Position numbers and translations under genes: made by a program
Shown: positions 8,067 through 16,209 of the stretch, one piece after another
How the letters are laid out: the number at the start of each line of letters is the position of its first letter
Numbering within the stretch: the first letter of the stretch is position 1
Virus record (IMG/VR): IMGVR_UViG_3300032322_001385
Coordinates: 1 to 50,653 of that record
Direction: 5' to 3' (one strand)
Length of the DNA stretch: 50,653 bases
Source of the DNA: a virus
The notes under the pieces: model-generated
Told to the model about the DNA's origin: nothing
Seen by the model: the letters and a program-made list of their open reading frames with translations, nothing else
The model's database searches: none

Positions 8067-10037
8067 ATGCCCATCGACGACCGCACAACGAACCGCAGCT
8101 ACAAACTGCCGAACGCTGGCAACCTTCTCAGCGACGACGTAACGCGTCTGCGCGAGTCGCTGACGGCGATCGACGCAGATGTCTTCGCTCGCTACACCAA
8201 GACCGAGACCGATCAGAAGCTGGCGGATCTGATCAACGGCGCCCCTGGCGCGCTCAATACCCTGCAGGAGCTGGCCACGGCGATGGGAAACGACCCCAAC
8301 TTCGCCACGACAATCACCAATGCGCTCGCTGGCAGGCCCGTCTTCGCCGACGTGTGGACCCGTACCCAGGCGGATGCGCGCTACGTGCAGGGGATTGCGC
8401 AGACCGAGAACATCTTCACTGGCACGGGCAGTCAGACGACCTTTGCGCTCAGCCAGACGCCACCCAGTCGCGAGTCGCTGCTGGTGACGGTCGACGGCGT
8501 GGTGCAGCCCGTCAGCGAGTACAGCCTGAGCGGCTCAGCGCTCATTCTGAGCGAGGCCCCGGCCAGCGGTTCAAAGATCCGCGTGCTCATGTTGGGCGTT
8601 GCAGGGCCGGTGCAGAGCGCGAGCACGCTGAACTTTGCGCATGCCGGCGCTGGAACCGTCACGCGAACGGTTGAGAGCAAACTGAGAGATGTGCTCCATG
8701 TCAAGGATCTTGGCTGCGCGTGCAACGGAATAGCAGACGACGGCGCAACACTCAACGCAGCGATTTATGCGAGATACAACGGCCTAGCAACCAGCCAAAG
8801 CCAAGAGTATGTAGAGATCCACGCAAGCCCAGGTGACGTTCTCAAGTTTGCTACCCCCGTCACGGTGCGCCAAAACCGGATTCGATTCATTGGCAATGGT
8901 GCCAAGATTGTCTGCACTGGGCAATACGCCTTTGACTTTACTCAAGACAGCAGCGGCAACATTAACGAAGACGGTGGGGTAATTGGATGGAAGATTACTG
9001 GTGCAACCCTTGCAGCCATTCGTGGCCGCGCATGTGCGTTTACCCGAATTGAGAATAACTGGTTCACTGGCAACAATGCTGCAATCGACCTGCAGGCAGT
9101 AGGTGCCATTATCCGTGATAACTACATCAGGGAGAACACTGGGGCAGGAATCACCCTGCTGTCTGCTATTGTCGTCGGAGGCGGCAGATCGGAAAGCCAG
9201 CGATGCGTTGTTGAGCATAATCGTGTTTACCTCAACGGCGGCATTGGCATATTCCTTAAAGACGGTGGCGGGCACTATCTTGGTGGCAACGACCTTGAGG
9301 TAAATACCTCGGTTGAACTGCTCGTCAGGTCTTCCTTTGGAAATACCATCTTCGGGTTGTACTCAGAGCCTACTGCTGGCATCCCGATCATTCAAATCGA
9401 CAACGCATCCACTGATGTTCCTGGGCGTAACTCAGAAAGCAACCAGATCATAGGTGGCACATTTGGTGGTGGAGCGGTTTGGGACATTAACATATCAGGT
9501 GGAAACAGCACGGTTGTATCGGGGGTGCGCTTTGGAACTGGAAACATCAACATCTCTGCGGGTGTTAATGGTACGGTTCTTCTTCCTTGTAATGGCAACA
9601 CTCCGACTGTCACAAACAGTGGCAACGGCACGTTGGATATGACAGCGCCGGGTAAGATCAAGATGTACTCAGGAACCTTCAACCGTATCCTGTTAGATGC
9701 AACTGACGCAAGTGGCGGCGTCATTAGTGGTGTTGACAACCTGCTGCACTTTGCGGGCATCAAAGGCATCAGCACATCACAAACAAAGTCTAAAAATCTT
9801 TTCGGCTTTGTTGACATTACCGGCACAGCTACTACGGCAGCGGTCACGTTTGGCACAGCGGAAACCGATGCGGCATACGGGACGTTTTTCGGCGTGTGGC
9901 ATGCTGCCGGGACACCTGCTAGTGGGTCGGAAGCTGTCTACATGACAGCACGGGCCACATCTGGATTCACGATCAACCTGCGAGCCGCACCAGGCGCCGG
10001 GAATACGGTGCGAGTGCATTGGATGATTGTTCGATAG
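8067..10037 (+). CDS. Tailspike with predicted right-handed beta-helix (possible depolymerase)
   Basis: A 656-residue protein. The N-terminal 90 residues carry YTKTETDQKLADLINGAPG and LNTLQELATAMGNDPNFAT, a fibre attachment pattern. After about residue 200 comes a pectate-lyase-3/tailspike-like entry, LRDVLHVKDLGC then CNGIADDGATLNAAI. A repetitive beta-helix follows (ENNWFTGNNAAIDLQA, DNYIRENTGAGITLL, EHNRVYLNGGIGIFLKDGG). Such proteins bind and often cleave surface polysaccharide, but catalytic acids cannot be assigned from sequence alone. DNA composition becomes visibly less GC-rich from about 8690 to the end of the gene, suggesting exchange of the receptor-binding part while the N-terminal anchor stayed. 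Confidence 0.75.
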   Translation: MPIDDRTTNRSYKLPNAGNLLSDDVTRLRESLTAIDADVFARYTKTETDQKLADLINGAPGALNTLQELATAMGNDPNFATTITNALAGRPVFADVWTRTQADARYVQGIAQTENIFTGTGSQTTFALSQTPPSRESLLVTVDGVVQPVSEYSLSGSALILSEAPASGSKIRVLMLGVAGPVQSASTLNFAHAGAGTVTRTVESKLRDVLHVKDLGCACNGIADDGATLNAAIYARYNGLATSQSQEYVEIHASPGDVLKFATPVTVRQNRIRFIGNGAKIVCTGQYAFDFTQDSSGNINEDGGVIGWKITGATLAAIRGRACAFTRIENNWFTGNNAAIDLQAVGAIIRDNYIRENTGAGITLLSAIVVGGGRSESQRCVVEHNRVYLNGGIGIFLKDGGGHYLGGNDLEVNTSVELLVRSSFGNTIFGLYSEPTAGIPIIQIDNASTDVPGRNSESNQIIGGTFGGGAVWDINISGGNSTVVSGVRFGTGNINISAGVNGTVLLPCNGNTPTVTNSGNGTLDMTAPGKIKMYSGTFNRILLDATDASGGVISGVDNLLHFAGIKGISTSQTKSKNLFGFVDITGTATTAAVTFGTAETDAAYGTFFGVWHAAGTPASGSEAVYMTARATSGFTINLRAAPGAGNTVRVHWMIVR

Positions 10038-10075
10038 CCATGAACATCTCCGCGACCTATCACTCCCACTGACCC

Positions 10076-10738
10076 ATGCCACTCCAAAGGATTCCCGGCG
10101 CCATGGTGTCGGACTCGACGATTACCTCAGCCGACGTTCAAGACGGCACGCTGACCGGCGCTGATGTGCAAGACGGCAGCATCGGCACCGCCGATGTTCA
10201 AGACGGCTCGCTAACCGGCGGTGACGTTCAGGACGGCACCATCGCTCAAGTTGATCTGGCAGATGGCGCGGCATCGCCGCGACAAGGCACCAGCGTTAAC
10301 ACCACAAGCGGCACATCTCAGCCCTTCAACATTCCAGCCTGGGCAAACAGAATCACGATCAACCTGGCAGGCGTGTCGCTCAGCGGCACTGCGCTCCTGC
10401 GCTTCCAGCTGGGTACCAGCGGAGGGTTCGTCACCAGCGGCTACAGCGGCGCTGGATCGGTGTTCAGCTCCGGCGCCGCAACCGTCAACCAGACCGCCGG
10501 ATTCGACGTTTACACCAACGTCCCCGTCGCCACCTACACCTACACCGGCACGCTCACCCTGAACCGGCTGACTGGCAACACCTGGGTGGCCAGCGGCGTG
10601 TTCTCCGCATCGATCGGGTGGACCCACACGGTCGCCGGCTCAATCGCCCTGGCAGCCGCGCTCACCCAGGTGCGATTGTTCACCAGCAACGGCACTGACA
10701 CCTTCGACGCCGGTTCCATGAACGTGCAGTTCGAGTAA
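10076..10738 (+). CDS. Virion protein with decapeptide repeats and C-terminal beta domain
   Basis: A 220-residue protein. Residues 15-64 are five units of ten residues with core ADVQDGT/S-L/I. The Asp positions 20, 30, 40, 50 and 60 are exactly periodic, as expected for a stacked fibrous coil. Residues 75-220 form a beta-sandwich-like domain (FNIPAWANRITINLAG, then LLRFQLGTSGGFVTSGY) ending in DAGSMNVQFE. A short shaft with a globular tip is the likely form, so a small tail fibre is inferred. The stop overlaps the next small gene (TAATG). Confidence 0.6.
   Translation: MPLQRIPGAMVSDSTITSADVQDGTLTGADVQDGSIGTADVQDGSLTGGDVQDGTIAQVDLADGAASPRQGTSVNTTSGTSQPFNIPAWANRITINLAGVSLSGTALLRFQLGTSGGFVTSGYSGAGSVFSSGAATVNQTAGFDVYTNVPVATYTYTGTLTLNRLTGNTWVASGVFSASIGWTHTVAGSIALAAALTQVRLFTSNGTDTFDAGSMNVQFE
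10118..10267 (+). repeat. Five-copy 30-bp in-frame repeat (decapeptide coding)
   Basis: Five consecutive 30-base units encode TxxADVQDGx decapeptides in the fibre-like gene at 10076. The first four units keep ADVQDG or GDVQDG while the fifth is degenerate (VDLADG). Codons vary between units at third positions (GACGTTCAAGAC, GATGTGCAAGAC, GATGTTCAAGAC), so the repeat is old and kept by protein selection. Confidence 0.85.
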
Positions 10739-10875
10739 TGGCAGTCCGTTCCAAGACCGGCGTCGCCCGCATTGACCACCAGCCCGGCCCGCCCAAGACC
10801 ACCAGGCAAGGCCAAGGCCAGCGTTCACGCCCCCGCCGCCGCGGCCGCAAAAAGCTGCGCGGTCAAGGCCGCTAG
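10738..10875 (+). CDS. Small very basic protein upstream of tail sheath
   Basis: A 45-residue frame whose ATG overlaps the previous stop (TAATG). It reads MAVRSKTGVARIDHQPGPPK, continues with an R/K/G/Q-rich half and ends KKLRGQGR. About one third of residues are Lys or Arg and none are Cys. The coupled start, the coding-like composition and the place directly before the sheath support a real gene. I recall similar tiny basic genes before structural genes in cyanophages, but this needs a search. Function unknown; nucleic-acid or virion-interior binding would fit the charge. Confidence 0.6.
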   Translation: MAVRSKTGVARIDHQPGPPKTTRQGQGQRSRPRRRGRKKLRGQGR

Positions 10876-10887
10876 ACTCAACCCGAC

Positions 10888-10901
10888 AGGAGGACTCTCC
10901 T
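10888..10901 (+). promoter_or_regulatory. Hairpin enclosing the sheath-gene ribosome-binding site
   Basis: AGGAG at 10888-10892 and CTCCT at 10897-10901 are perfectly complementary with a GACT loop. AGGAGG is also the Shine-Dalgarno sequence of the sheath gene starting at 10906. The site would be partly hidden until ribosomes finishing the preceding 45-codon gene (stop at 10873-10875) open the hairpin, so coupling of the two genes is inferred. Confidence 0.45.
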
Positions 10902-10905
10902 ACCC

Positions 10906-12321
10906 ATGACAACGACTTTTCTCCACGGCGTAGAGGTCCTCCAGATCGACACTGGGGCCCGGCCTATCCAGACCGTTCGATCATCCGTGATCGGCATCGT
11001 CGGCACCGCACCGGCCGCTGATCCGCTGGCGTTCCCTATCAACACCCCGGTGTTGGTGACCACCCGCTCTGAGTGGGCATCGCTCGGCGCGACCGGCACT
11101 CTGCCTGCCGCGCTCGATCTGATCTACGACCAGGCCGGCGCAGTTGTCGTCGTGATCCGCGTCACAGCAGGCGCCGACGACGAGGCGACCATCACCAACG
11201 TCGTCGGTGGCGTGAACCCCACCACCGGCGCCTATGAAGGCATCCACGACTTCCTCGCCGCTGAGAACATCGTCGGGTTCGCGCCTCGCGTTCTCATCGC
11301 TCCGGGCTTCACCCATCAGCGGCACACCAACGGCATCCTCTCGATCGCCGTCACCACCCAGGGCAGCGGCTACACCACTGCCCCTGCCGTCACGATCGCC
11401 GCCCCTGGTGCCGGTGGCGTTCAGGCCACAGCCGTGGCAGTGCTCGGTACCGGCGCCAACGCCGGCAAGGTGCTCAGCATCACCATCACTAACCCTGGCC
11501 AGGGTTACGCCACCAACCCGACCGTCACGATCGCAGCGCCCACCTCTGGCACGCAGGCCGTTGCCGGCACCGTCACCCGCGGCACCGTGCGCAACCGCGT
11601 GCTGGCGGAGCTGGTCGGCATCGCTCAGCGCCTCCGCGCCGTGATCATCGCCGATGGCCCCAACACCACCGACGCTGACGCGATCCAGCTGAAGAACGAC
11701 TTCGGCTCTGACCGCATCTACGTTGTCGATCCTTGGGTGATCTCCAACGGGGTAAGCATCCCCGCCTCATCCGCTGTCGCCGGCCTGATCAACAAGGTCG
11801 ACAATGAGCGCGGCTTCTGGTGGAGCCCCTCGAACAACGAGATCAATGGCATCCAGGGCACTGCCCGCGCCATCGACTTCGCCCTGGGCGACTACACCTC
11901 CCGCGCCAACCTGCTCAACGAGCAGAAGATCGCCACCATCATCCGCGAGCAAGGCTTCCGCCTCTGGGGCAACCGCACCCTCGCCACCGATCCGCTCTAC
12001 GCCTTCCTGTCAGTGCGGCGCACCGCTGACATGATCAACGAGTCGATCCTCCGCGGCCACCTCTGGGCCGTCGATCGCTGCATCACTGCCACCTACCTGG
12101 AGGAAGTGCAGGAGTCGGTGCGCGGTTATCTGCGCAGCCTCAAGGCCCGGGGCGCAATCCTCGGCGGTGATGTCTGGGTGGATCCCGAGCTCAACTCGCC
12201 CACCAGCATCGCCAATGGCCAGGTCTTCTTCGACTTCGAGTTCACACCGCCCTATCCCGCAGAGCGCGTGACCTTCCGCAGCCACCTGGTCAACTCCTAC
12301 GTTGTCGATCTCTTCCGTTGA
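10906..12321 (+). CDS. FI: Tail sheath protein (FI-like) with inserted beta domain
   Basis: A 471-residue sheath protein. The N-terminus (FLHGVEVLQIDTGARPIQTV, VIGIVGTAPAADP) and the C-terminus (ARGAILGGDVWVDPELNSP, FDFEFTPPYPAERVTFRSH) are typical of P2/T4 sheaths. Residues of about 141-225 form an insertion with two copies of a GSGYTTAPAVTIAAP / GQGYATNPTVTIAAP motif. It separates VLIAPGFTHQ from LVGIAQRLRAVIIADGP, which are contiguous in P2 FI. The insertion should project outward from the contractile core. A strong Shine-Dalgarno (AGGAGG) precedes the ATG. The tube protein follows by 11 bases, as in P2. Confidence 0.93.
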   Translation: MTTTFLHGVEVLQIDTGARPIQTVRSSVIGIVGTAPAADPLAFPINTPVLVTTRSEWASLGATGTLPAALDLIYDQAGAVVVVIRVTAGADDEATITNVVGGVNPTTGAYEGIHDFLAAENIVGFAPRVLIAPGFTHQRHTNGILSIAVTTQGSGYTTAPAVTIAAPGAGGVQATAVAVLGTGANAGKVLSITITNPGQGYATNPTVTIAAPTSGTQAVAGTVTRGTVRNRVLAELVGIAQRLRAVIIADGPNTTDADAIQLKNDFGSDRIYVVDPWVISNGVSIPASSAVAGLINKVDNERGFWWSPSNNEINGIQGTARAIDFALGDYTSRANLLNEQKIATIIREQGFRLWGNRTLATDPLYAFLSVRRTADMINESILRGHLWAVDRCITATYLEEVQESVRGYLRSLKARGAILGGDVWVDPELNSPTSIANGQVFFDFEFTPPYPAERVTFRSHLVNSYVVDLFR

Positions 12322-12332
12322 GGACCTGACCC

Positions 12333-12842
12333 ATGGCACAAATCCCCCGCGTTCTAAAGAACTTCAGCCTGTTCGTTGACGGTCGCGGCCTTGCCGGCAC
12401 CATCTCAACGCTGACCTTGCCCACCCTTACCACCAAGATGGAGGAGTTCCGTGGCGGCGGCATGGACGCCCCCGTGGACATCGACATGGGCATGGAGAAG
12501 CTGGAAACCAGCTTCGAACTGTTCGACTACGAGGAGAACGTCCTCAGCCTCTACGGCCTGGCCGATGGCGCCGCCACCCAGGTGACTGCCCGGGGTGCTC
12601 TCCGTCGTGATGGCGAAGCCGCTGTGCCGATGATCGTCAACATGACCGGCGTCATTAAGGAGATGGATCCCGGCGACTGGGCTGCCGGCGATCAGACCTC
12701 GATGACCTGCTCGATGTCGCTCCGCTACCTGAAGATCACGATCGGCGGCCGCGAGGTTGTCGAGATCGACAAGGTCAACATGATCCGCCGCATCAATGGC
12801 GCTGATCAGCTCGAGTCCATCCGCAACGCAATCGGAGTCTGA
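12333..12842 (+). CDS. FII: Major tail tube protein (FII-like)
   Basis: A 169-residue protein starting MAQIPRVLKNFSLFVDGRGL with LPTLTTKMEEFRGGGMDAPVDIDMGMEKLE, the classic P2 FII pattern. The C-terminal part (TSMTCSMSLRYLKITIGGREVVEIDKVNMIRRING) is the conserved tube-assembly strand. Tube subunits stack as hexameric rings inside the sheath and form the DNA channel. It sits immediately after the sheath, matching P2 order and length. Confidence 0.95.
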   Translation: MAQIPRVLKNFSLFVDGRGLAGTISTLTLPTLTTKMEEFRGGGMDAPVDIDMGMEKLETSFELFDYEENVLSLYGLADGAATQVTARGALRRDGEAAVPMIVNMTGVIKEMDPGDWAAGDQTSMTCSMSLRYLKITIGGREVVEIDKVNMIRRINGADQLESIRNAIGV

Positions 12843-12847
12843 TCTGA

Positions 12848-13123
12848 ATGGCTGGCAAGAACCTGCACCCGAACACCGCCAAGATCGACCTTGACTTCCC
12901 GATCACTGTGTCGGGCGTCGAGGTGTCTCACCTGATCATGCGCCGCCCCAAGGTGCGCGATGACCTGGCGGCATCCAAGTCTGGCGGCAGCGACGAGGAC
13001 AAGGCGGTGTTCCTGGTAGCCAACCTCTGCGAGGTGGCGCCTGAAGACTTGATGGATGTCGACGCTGCTGACTGGAGCAAGCTGGAGCGGCAGGTCCAAA
13101 CTTTCAGACAGGCCAGGTCCTAG
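12848..13123 (+). CDS. E: Tail assembly chaperone E (0-frame product)
   Basis: A 91-residue protein between tube and tape measure, where P2-type phages encode E. IDLDFPITVSGVEVSHLIMRRPKVRDDLAA then DEDKAVFLVANLCEVAPEDLMDVDAADWSKLERQ fits the 'tail assembly protein E' family. Such chaperones coat the tape measure during tube assembly. The frame ends at TAG 13121, but a -1 frame continues past it with family-like sequence, so this short product is probably one of two. Confidence 0.85.
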   Translation: MAGKNLHPNTAKIDLDFPITVSGVEVSHLIMRRPKVRDDLAASKSGGSDEDKAVFLVANLCEVAPEDLMDVDAADWSKLERQVQTFRQARS

Positions 13124-13278
13124 AAGACCGGCTGAGGCAGGCGATCATCGTCCTGTCGAAGCTGACCAACTGGGGCCTGGCCGAAGTGCTCGACCTGGAG
13201 ACAGATGAGTTCTGGGCCTACTTCAAGCAAGCCCAGATCGTTCAGACTGAGATCAACAAGCAGGTGGCAAGCAAATGA
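13072..13278 (+). CDS. E' extension read by -1 frameshift from E
   Basis: The -1 frame relative to E is open from 13072 to TGA 13276-13278 and encodes LEDRLRQAIIVLSKLTNWGLAEVLDLETDEFWAYFKQAQ, the typical second half of P2 E+E' proteins. No ATG or well-placed GTG starts it. The shift must occur between 13072 and TAG 13121, giving a fusion near 143 residues. The best candidate is CAAACTTTC (13097-13105), where tRNA-Phe on TTC can re-pair with TTT. It is not a canonical X-XXY-YYZ heptamer, so the exact slip point is open. The tape-measure start ATG overlaps the stop. Confidence 0.75.
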   Translation: MEQAGAAGPNFQTGQVLEDRLRQAIIVLSKLTNWGLAEVLDLETDEFWAYFKQAQIVQTEINKQVASK

Positions 13279-15266
13279 TCGGCGGCGGTGCGCAGAAGAT
13301 CACGGTTGAGATCGGCGGCAAGATTGCCGCCAGTCTCGGCGCGTCGCTCCGTTCCGCTCAGACTCAGGTCAGCAGCTTCGGGCGGAACGTTAACCGCAAG
13401 CTGAATGATGCGGCGATCGCTGGCCGCAAGGGCTTCAAGGGGATCTTCGACAATGCGCTCTGGCAGCAGGCCGCGGCCGGCGCTGCAGCGATCGGTGTCG
13501 GCATGGCGGCCAGCGTGCGCGTGGCGGCCACCTTCGAAGGCGTGCTGACGGAGATCGGCAAGACCGCCAACGCCAGCCAGGGTGAGCTAAAGACGCTGAG
13601 CGGCGAGATCCTCAAGCTCTCCAGCCGGAGCACCACCAACCTGGGCCCGGCCAAGCTGGCCGAGGGCATCCAAGACCTGGTTGCCCAGGGCCTGGAGTTG
13701 AAGGACGCAACCGCGTCGATCGAGACGCTCGGGCGAGTGGCGACCGCCACCGGGTCAGATCTGCTCGACGTGACCAAGACCGGCTTCCAGCTGCAGAACG
13801 CGCTGAAGATCCGTCCGACGGAGCTCAAGGCGACGTTCGATGCGCTGGCCTTCGCCGGCAAGCAGGGCGCCTTCGAGCTGCGGGACATGGCGCAGTTCAT
13901 GCCGACCATCGCTGCAGCTGCCGGCAGCCTGGGGATCCAGGGCCGCGAGGGTGCGGTGAGCCTGGCGGCGATGATGCAGATGGTGCGAAAGGATGCGCCT
14001 GACGCGGGCCAGGCCAGCACCAGGCTGACCGACGCAATGCTGAAGCTGACCGCGCCGGATGCGGTGAAGCGGTTCGCCAAGTTCGGCGTCAATATCGAGC
14101 AGGTGCTGAAGGACGCGCGGAAGAAGGGCGTCAACCCGATGGAGGCTGCACTGGATCAGCTGCAGCGCGTCACCGGCGGCGACGTGTTCAAGCTCTCGCA
14201 GATTTTCGGCGACAAGGAAGCCAAGTTGGCCCTGATGTCGCTGATGAAGTATCGGAAGGAGTACGAGAAGCTGAAGGGCGAAGCAGGCGGATCGGCCGCG
14301 GCCGGCACCGTCGACAAGGACTATGAGCGCTCGATCAAAACCTTTGCCGGCACGCTCGCGAGCTTCCAGAACTCATCGCAGCGGCTTGGCATCGCGGTCG
14401 GCAATGCACTCCTGCCACCCCTGACGCGGATGGCCGAGGTCATCACGCCGATTGTTGAAGGCATCGCCAACTGGGCAGCGGTCAACCCCGGCCTGGCCAA
14501 GAACATCGTCGCGATCGGCGCGGTCCTTTCCGGCCTAACCCTGGCGCTGCCCGTGATCGCTGGCGTGGTCGGCGCGATCGGCGTACTCGGGGGGCCTGTC
14601 ACGTGGACAATCCTCGGGATCGGCGCAGCGATCGCTTTGGTCGTCGCCAACTGGGGCACGATCAAAACCGCAGCAGCTGCAGCATTCCAAGGTGTGACCT
14701 CACTCTGGGGCAGCTTTACAACCTGGATCGGCAACGTCTTCAAGCAAGCGGTGGGCATCATCCGTCAGTGGGGGCCCAAGGTGCTCGGCGTGATGTTCCC
14801 GATCCCGGGGATGATTATCCGGATGTTCAGCGGCAGCAACATCGGGCAGCGGATCATCACCTCGATCATCGATGGCCTCAAGGCCAGGTTCGGCGCGCTG
14901 GTTGGCTGGGTCCGTGGCGCATGGAGCAACATCTCCGGCATCTTCGGCGGCACTGCGCCGGCCGCTTCTGCTACTGGTCAGCCGGCTACACCCCCCGGCC
15001 GCGCAGCTGGCGGCAAGGTCAACGCCGGCCAGCCCTACGTCGTCGGCGAGCGGCGCCGTGAGCTGTTCGTGCCCGGCATGGATGGAGCGATCATCCCCCG
15101 CATCGCCAGGCCCGCCACGGGCGGCGGCGGTGTCACTATCCACGCTCCCGTTACGATCCATGCAGGCGGCGGCGACGCAATGGCGATCCGCGATCAGGTG
15201 CGCATGGCCTTCGAGGATCTGATCGCTCGCGCCTACGGCGACTACCGGGTGGCGCTCAATGACTAA
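13275..15266 (+). CDS. T: Tail tape measure protein
   Basis: A 663-residue protein with the TP901-type core: SVRVAATFEGVLTEIGKTANASQGELKTLSGEILKLS, VAQGLELKDATASIETLGRVA, then FELRDMAQFMPTIAAAAGSLGIQG. Hydrophobic stretches around residues 410-470 (NIVAIGAVLSGLTLALPVIAGVVGAIGVLGG, ILGIGAAIALVVANWG) could cross the host membrane during DNA ejection. The C-terminus is Gly/Pro-rich with RRRELFVPGMDGAIIPR. The protein sets tail length, and its size suggests a tail of ordinary myovirus length. Starts inside the E' stop (ATGA). Confidence 0.93.
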   Translation: MIGGGAQKITVEIGGKIAASLGASLRSAQTQVSSFGRNVNRKLNDAAIAGRKGFKGIFDNALWQQAAAGAAAIGVGMAASVRVAATFEGVLTEIGKTANASQGELKTLSGEILKLSSRSTTNLGPAKLAEGIQDLVAQGLELKDATASIETLGRVATATGSDLLDVTKTGFQLQNALKIRPTELKATFDALAFAGKQGAFELRDMAQFMPTIAAAAGSLGIQGREGAVSLAAMMQMVRKDAPDAGQASTRLTDAMLKLTAPDAVKRFAKFGVNIEQVLKDARKKGVNPMEAALDQLQRVTGGDVFKLSQIFGDKEAKLALMSLMKYRKEYEKLKGEAGGSAAAGTVDKDYERSIKTFAGTLASFQNSSQRLGIAVGNALLPPLTRMAEVITPIVEGIANWAAVNPGLAKNIVAIGAVLSGLTLALPVIAGVVGAIGVLGGPVTWTILGIGAAIALVVANWGTIKTAAAAAFQGVTSLWGSFTTWIGNVFKQAVGIIRQWGPKVLGVMFPIPGMIIRMFSGSNIGQRIITSIIDGLKARFGALVGWVRGAWSNISGIFGGTAPAASATGQPATPPGRAAGGKVNAGQPYVVGERRRELFVPGMDGAIIPRIARPATGGGGVTIHAPVTIHAGGGDAMAIRDQVRMAFEDLIARAYGDYRVALND

Positions 15267-16209
15267 GCCGCTCTTCCAGCTCGGCAGCTTCCAGTTCGAT
15301 CTGCCGAACGGCGTCCCGCAGACGCTCGACCGCACGGCCGAGTTCCGCTGGGAGAGCCAGGAGCGGCTGCTGCGCGATCCAGCGGTGCAGTTCCTCGGGC
15401 CCGGCAGCCAGGAGATCACCCTCGACGGCCAGCTGTTCCCCGGCTTCTCCGGCCGCCAGAGCACGATGGAGACGCTGCGCGAGCTCGCCACCCAGGGCCA
15501 GCCGCAGATGCTCACCGACGGCCTTGGCCGCGTCTACGGCAAGTGGGCGATCAGGCAGATCCGCGAGGGCCTCGGCACCTTCGCCCCTGGCGGCGGCGCC
15601 AGACAGATCGGCTTCAGCATCAGCCTGGTCCGCTACGTCGAGGACAACCCGGGCCAGTCCGCCAGCCCACTGGCGCTGGCGTTCAGTTCCGCACCAGACT
15701 TTGGCATCAGCTCAGCACTCTCTAGCGGATTTACCGGCATTGGTTCAGCATTCGATGTCGCAGCATGGGCAAAGACCAACCCGTTGGCAGTAACCGCGCA
15801 GAACGCTGGGTTCAGCCTGGGGCAACTCGGCGGCATCGCTCGATCAGTTGGTAACGGCAACTACGTGAGCGCTGCATTAGGAGCCTTCGGCATCGCTGGC
15901 CTTAACCTCAATCAGAGCAACGCATGGACGCAGCTCGGCATCGATACCGTTGGCATCCTCAGCAACATGGCCCAAGGCCGCGGCGCACCGACCATGGCAG
16001 TGCTGTTGGAGACGCTCCGGCCCGTGAGCTACCAGACCATGCAACAGCTGGCCGGCAGCGTCGGTGGTGCTGACGGCATTCAGAACCTGGCGCGTGATGC
16101 GGCAACCATCGTCACCATGCTGGACGTTGATCCATTCGTGACGGCTGACGTGCGGCAGGTGCTGCAGGGCGTCTCCGTGCTCAGCTCGTCCTATGCCGTG
16201 ACGCCATGA
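15259..16209 (+). CDS. U: Tail protein U with long C-terminal extension
   Basis: A 316-residue protein. Its first 140 residues match P2 gpU: PLFQLGSFQFDLPNGVPQTLDRTAEFRWESQERLLRDPAVQFLG, then QEITLDGQLFPGF and YGKWAIRQIREGLGTF. P2 gpU is about half this length. The remaining 175 residues (SSGFTGIGSAFDVAAWAKTN, VSAALGAFGIAGLNLNQSNAWTQLG) are helical and hydrophobic-rich with slightly lower GC, so an added domain is likely. Overlaps the tape-measure end and the X start, as in the P2 T-U-X-D order. Confidence 0.85.
   Translation: MTKPLFQLGSFQFDLPNGVPQTLDRTAEFRWESQERLLRDPAVQFLGPGSQEITLDGQLFPGFSGRQSTMETLRELATQGQPQMLTDGLGRVYGKWAIRQIREGLGTFAPGGGARQIGFSISLVRYVEDNPGQSASPLALAFSSAPDFGISSALSSGFTGIGSAFDVAAWAKTNPLAVTAQNAGFSLGQLGGIARSVGNGNYVSAALGAFGIAGLNLNQSNAWTQLGIDTVGILSNMAQGRGAPTMAVLLETLRPVSYQTMQQLAGSVGGADGIQNLARDAATIVTMLDVDPFVTADVRQVLQGVSVLSSSYAVTP

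Noticed and set aside
10118-10267. CRISPR-like array
   Set aside because: The 30-base units are contiguous, in frame and code for a decapeptide; there are no spacers. No CRISPR array was seen elsewhere.
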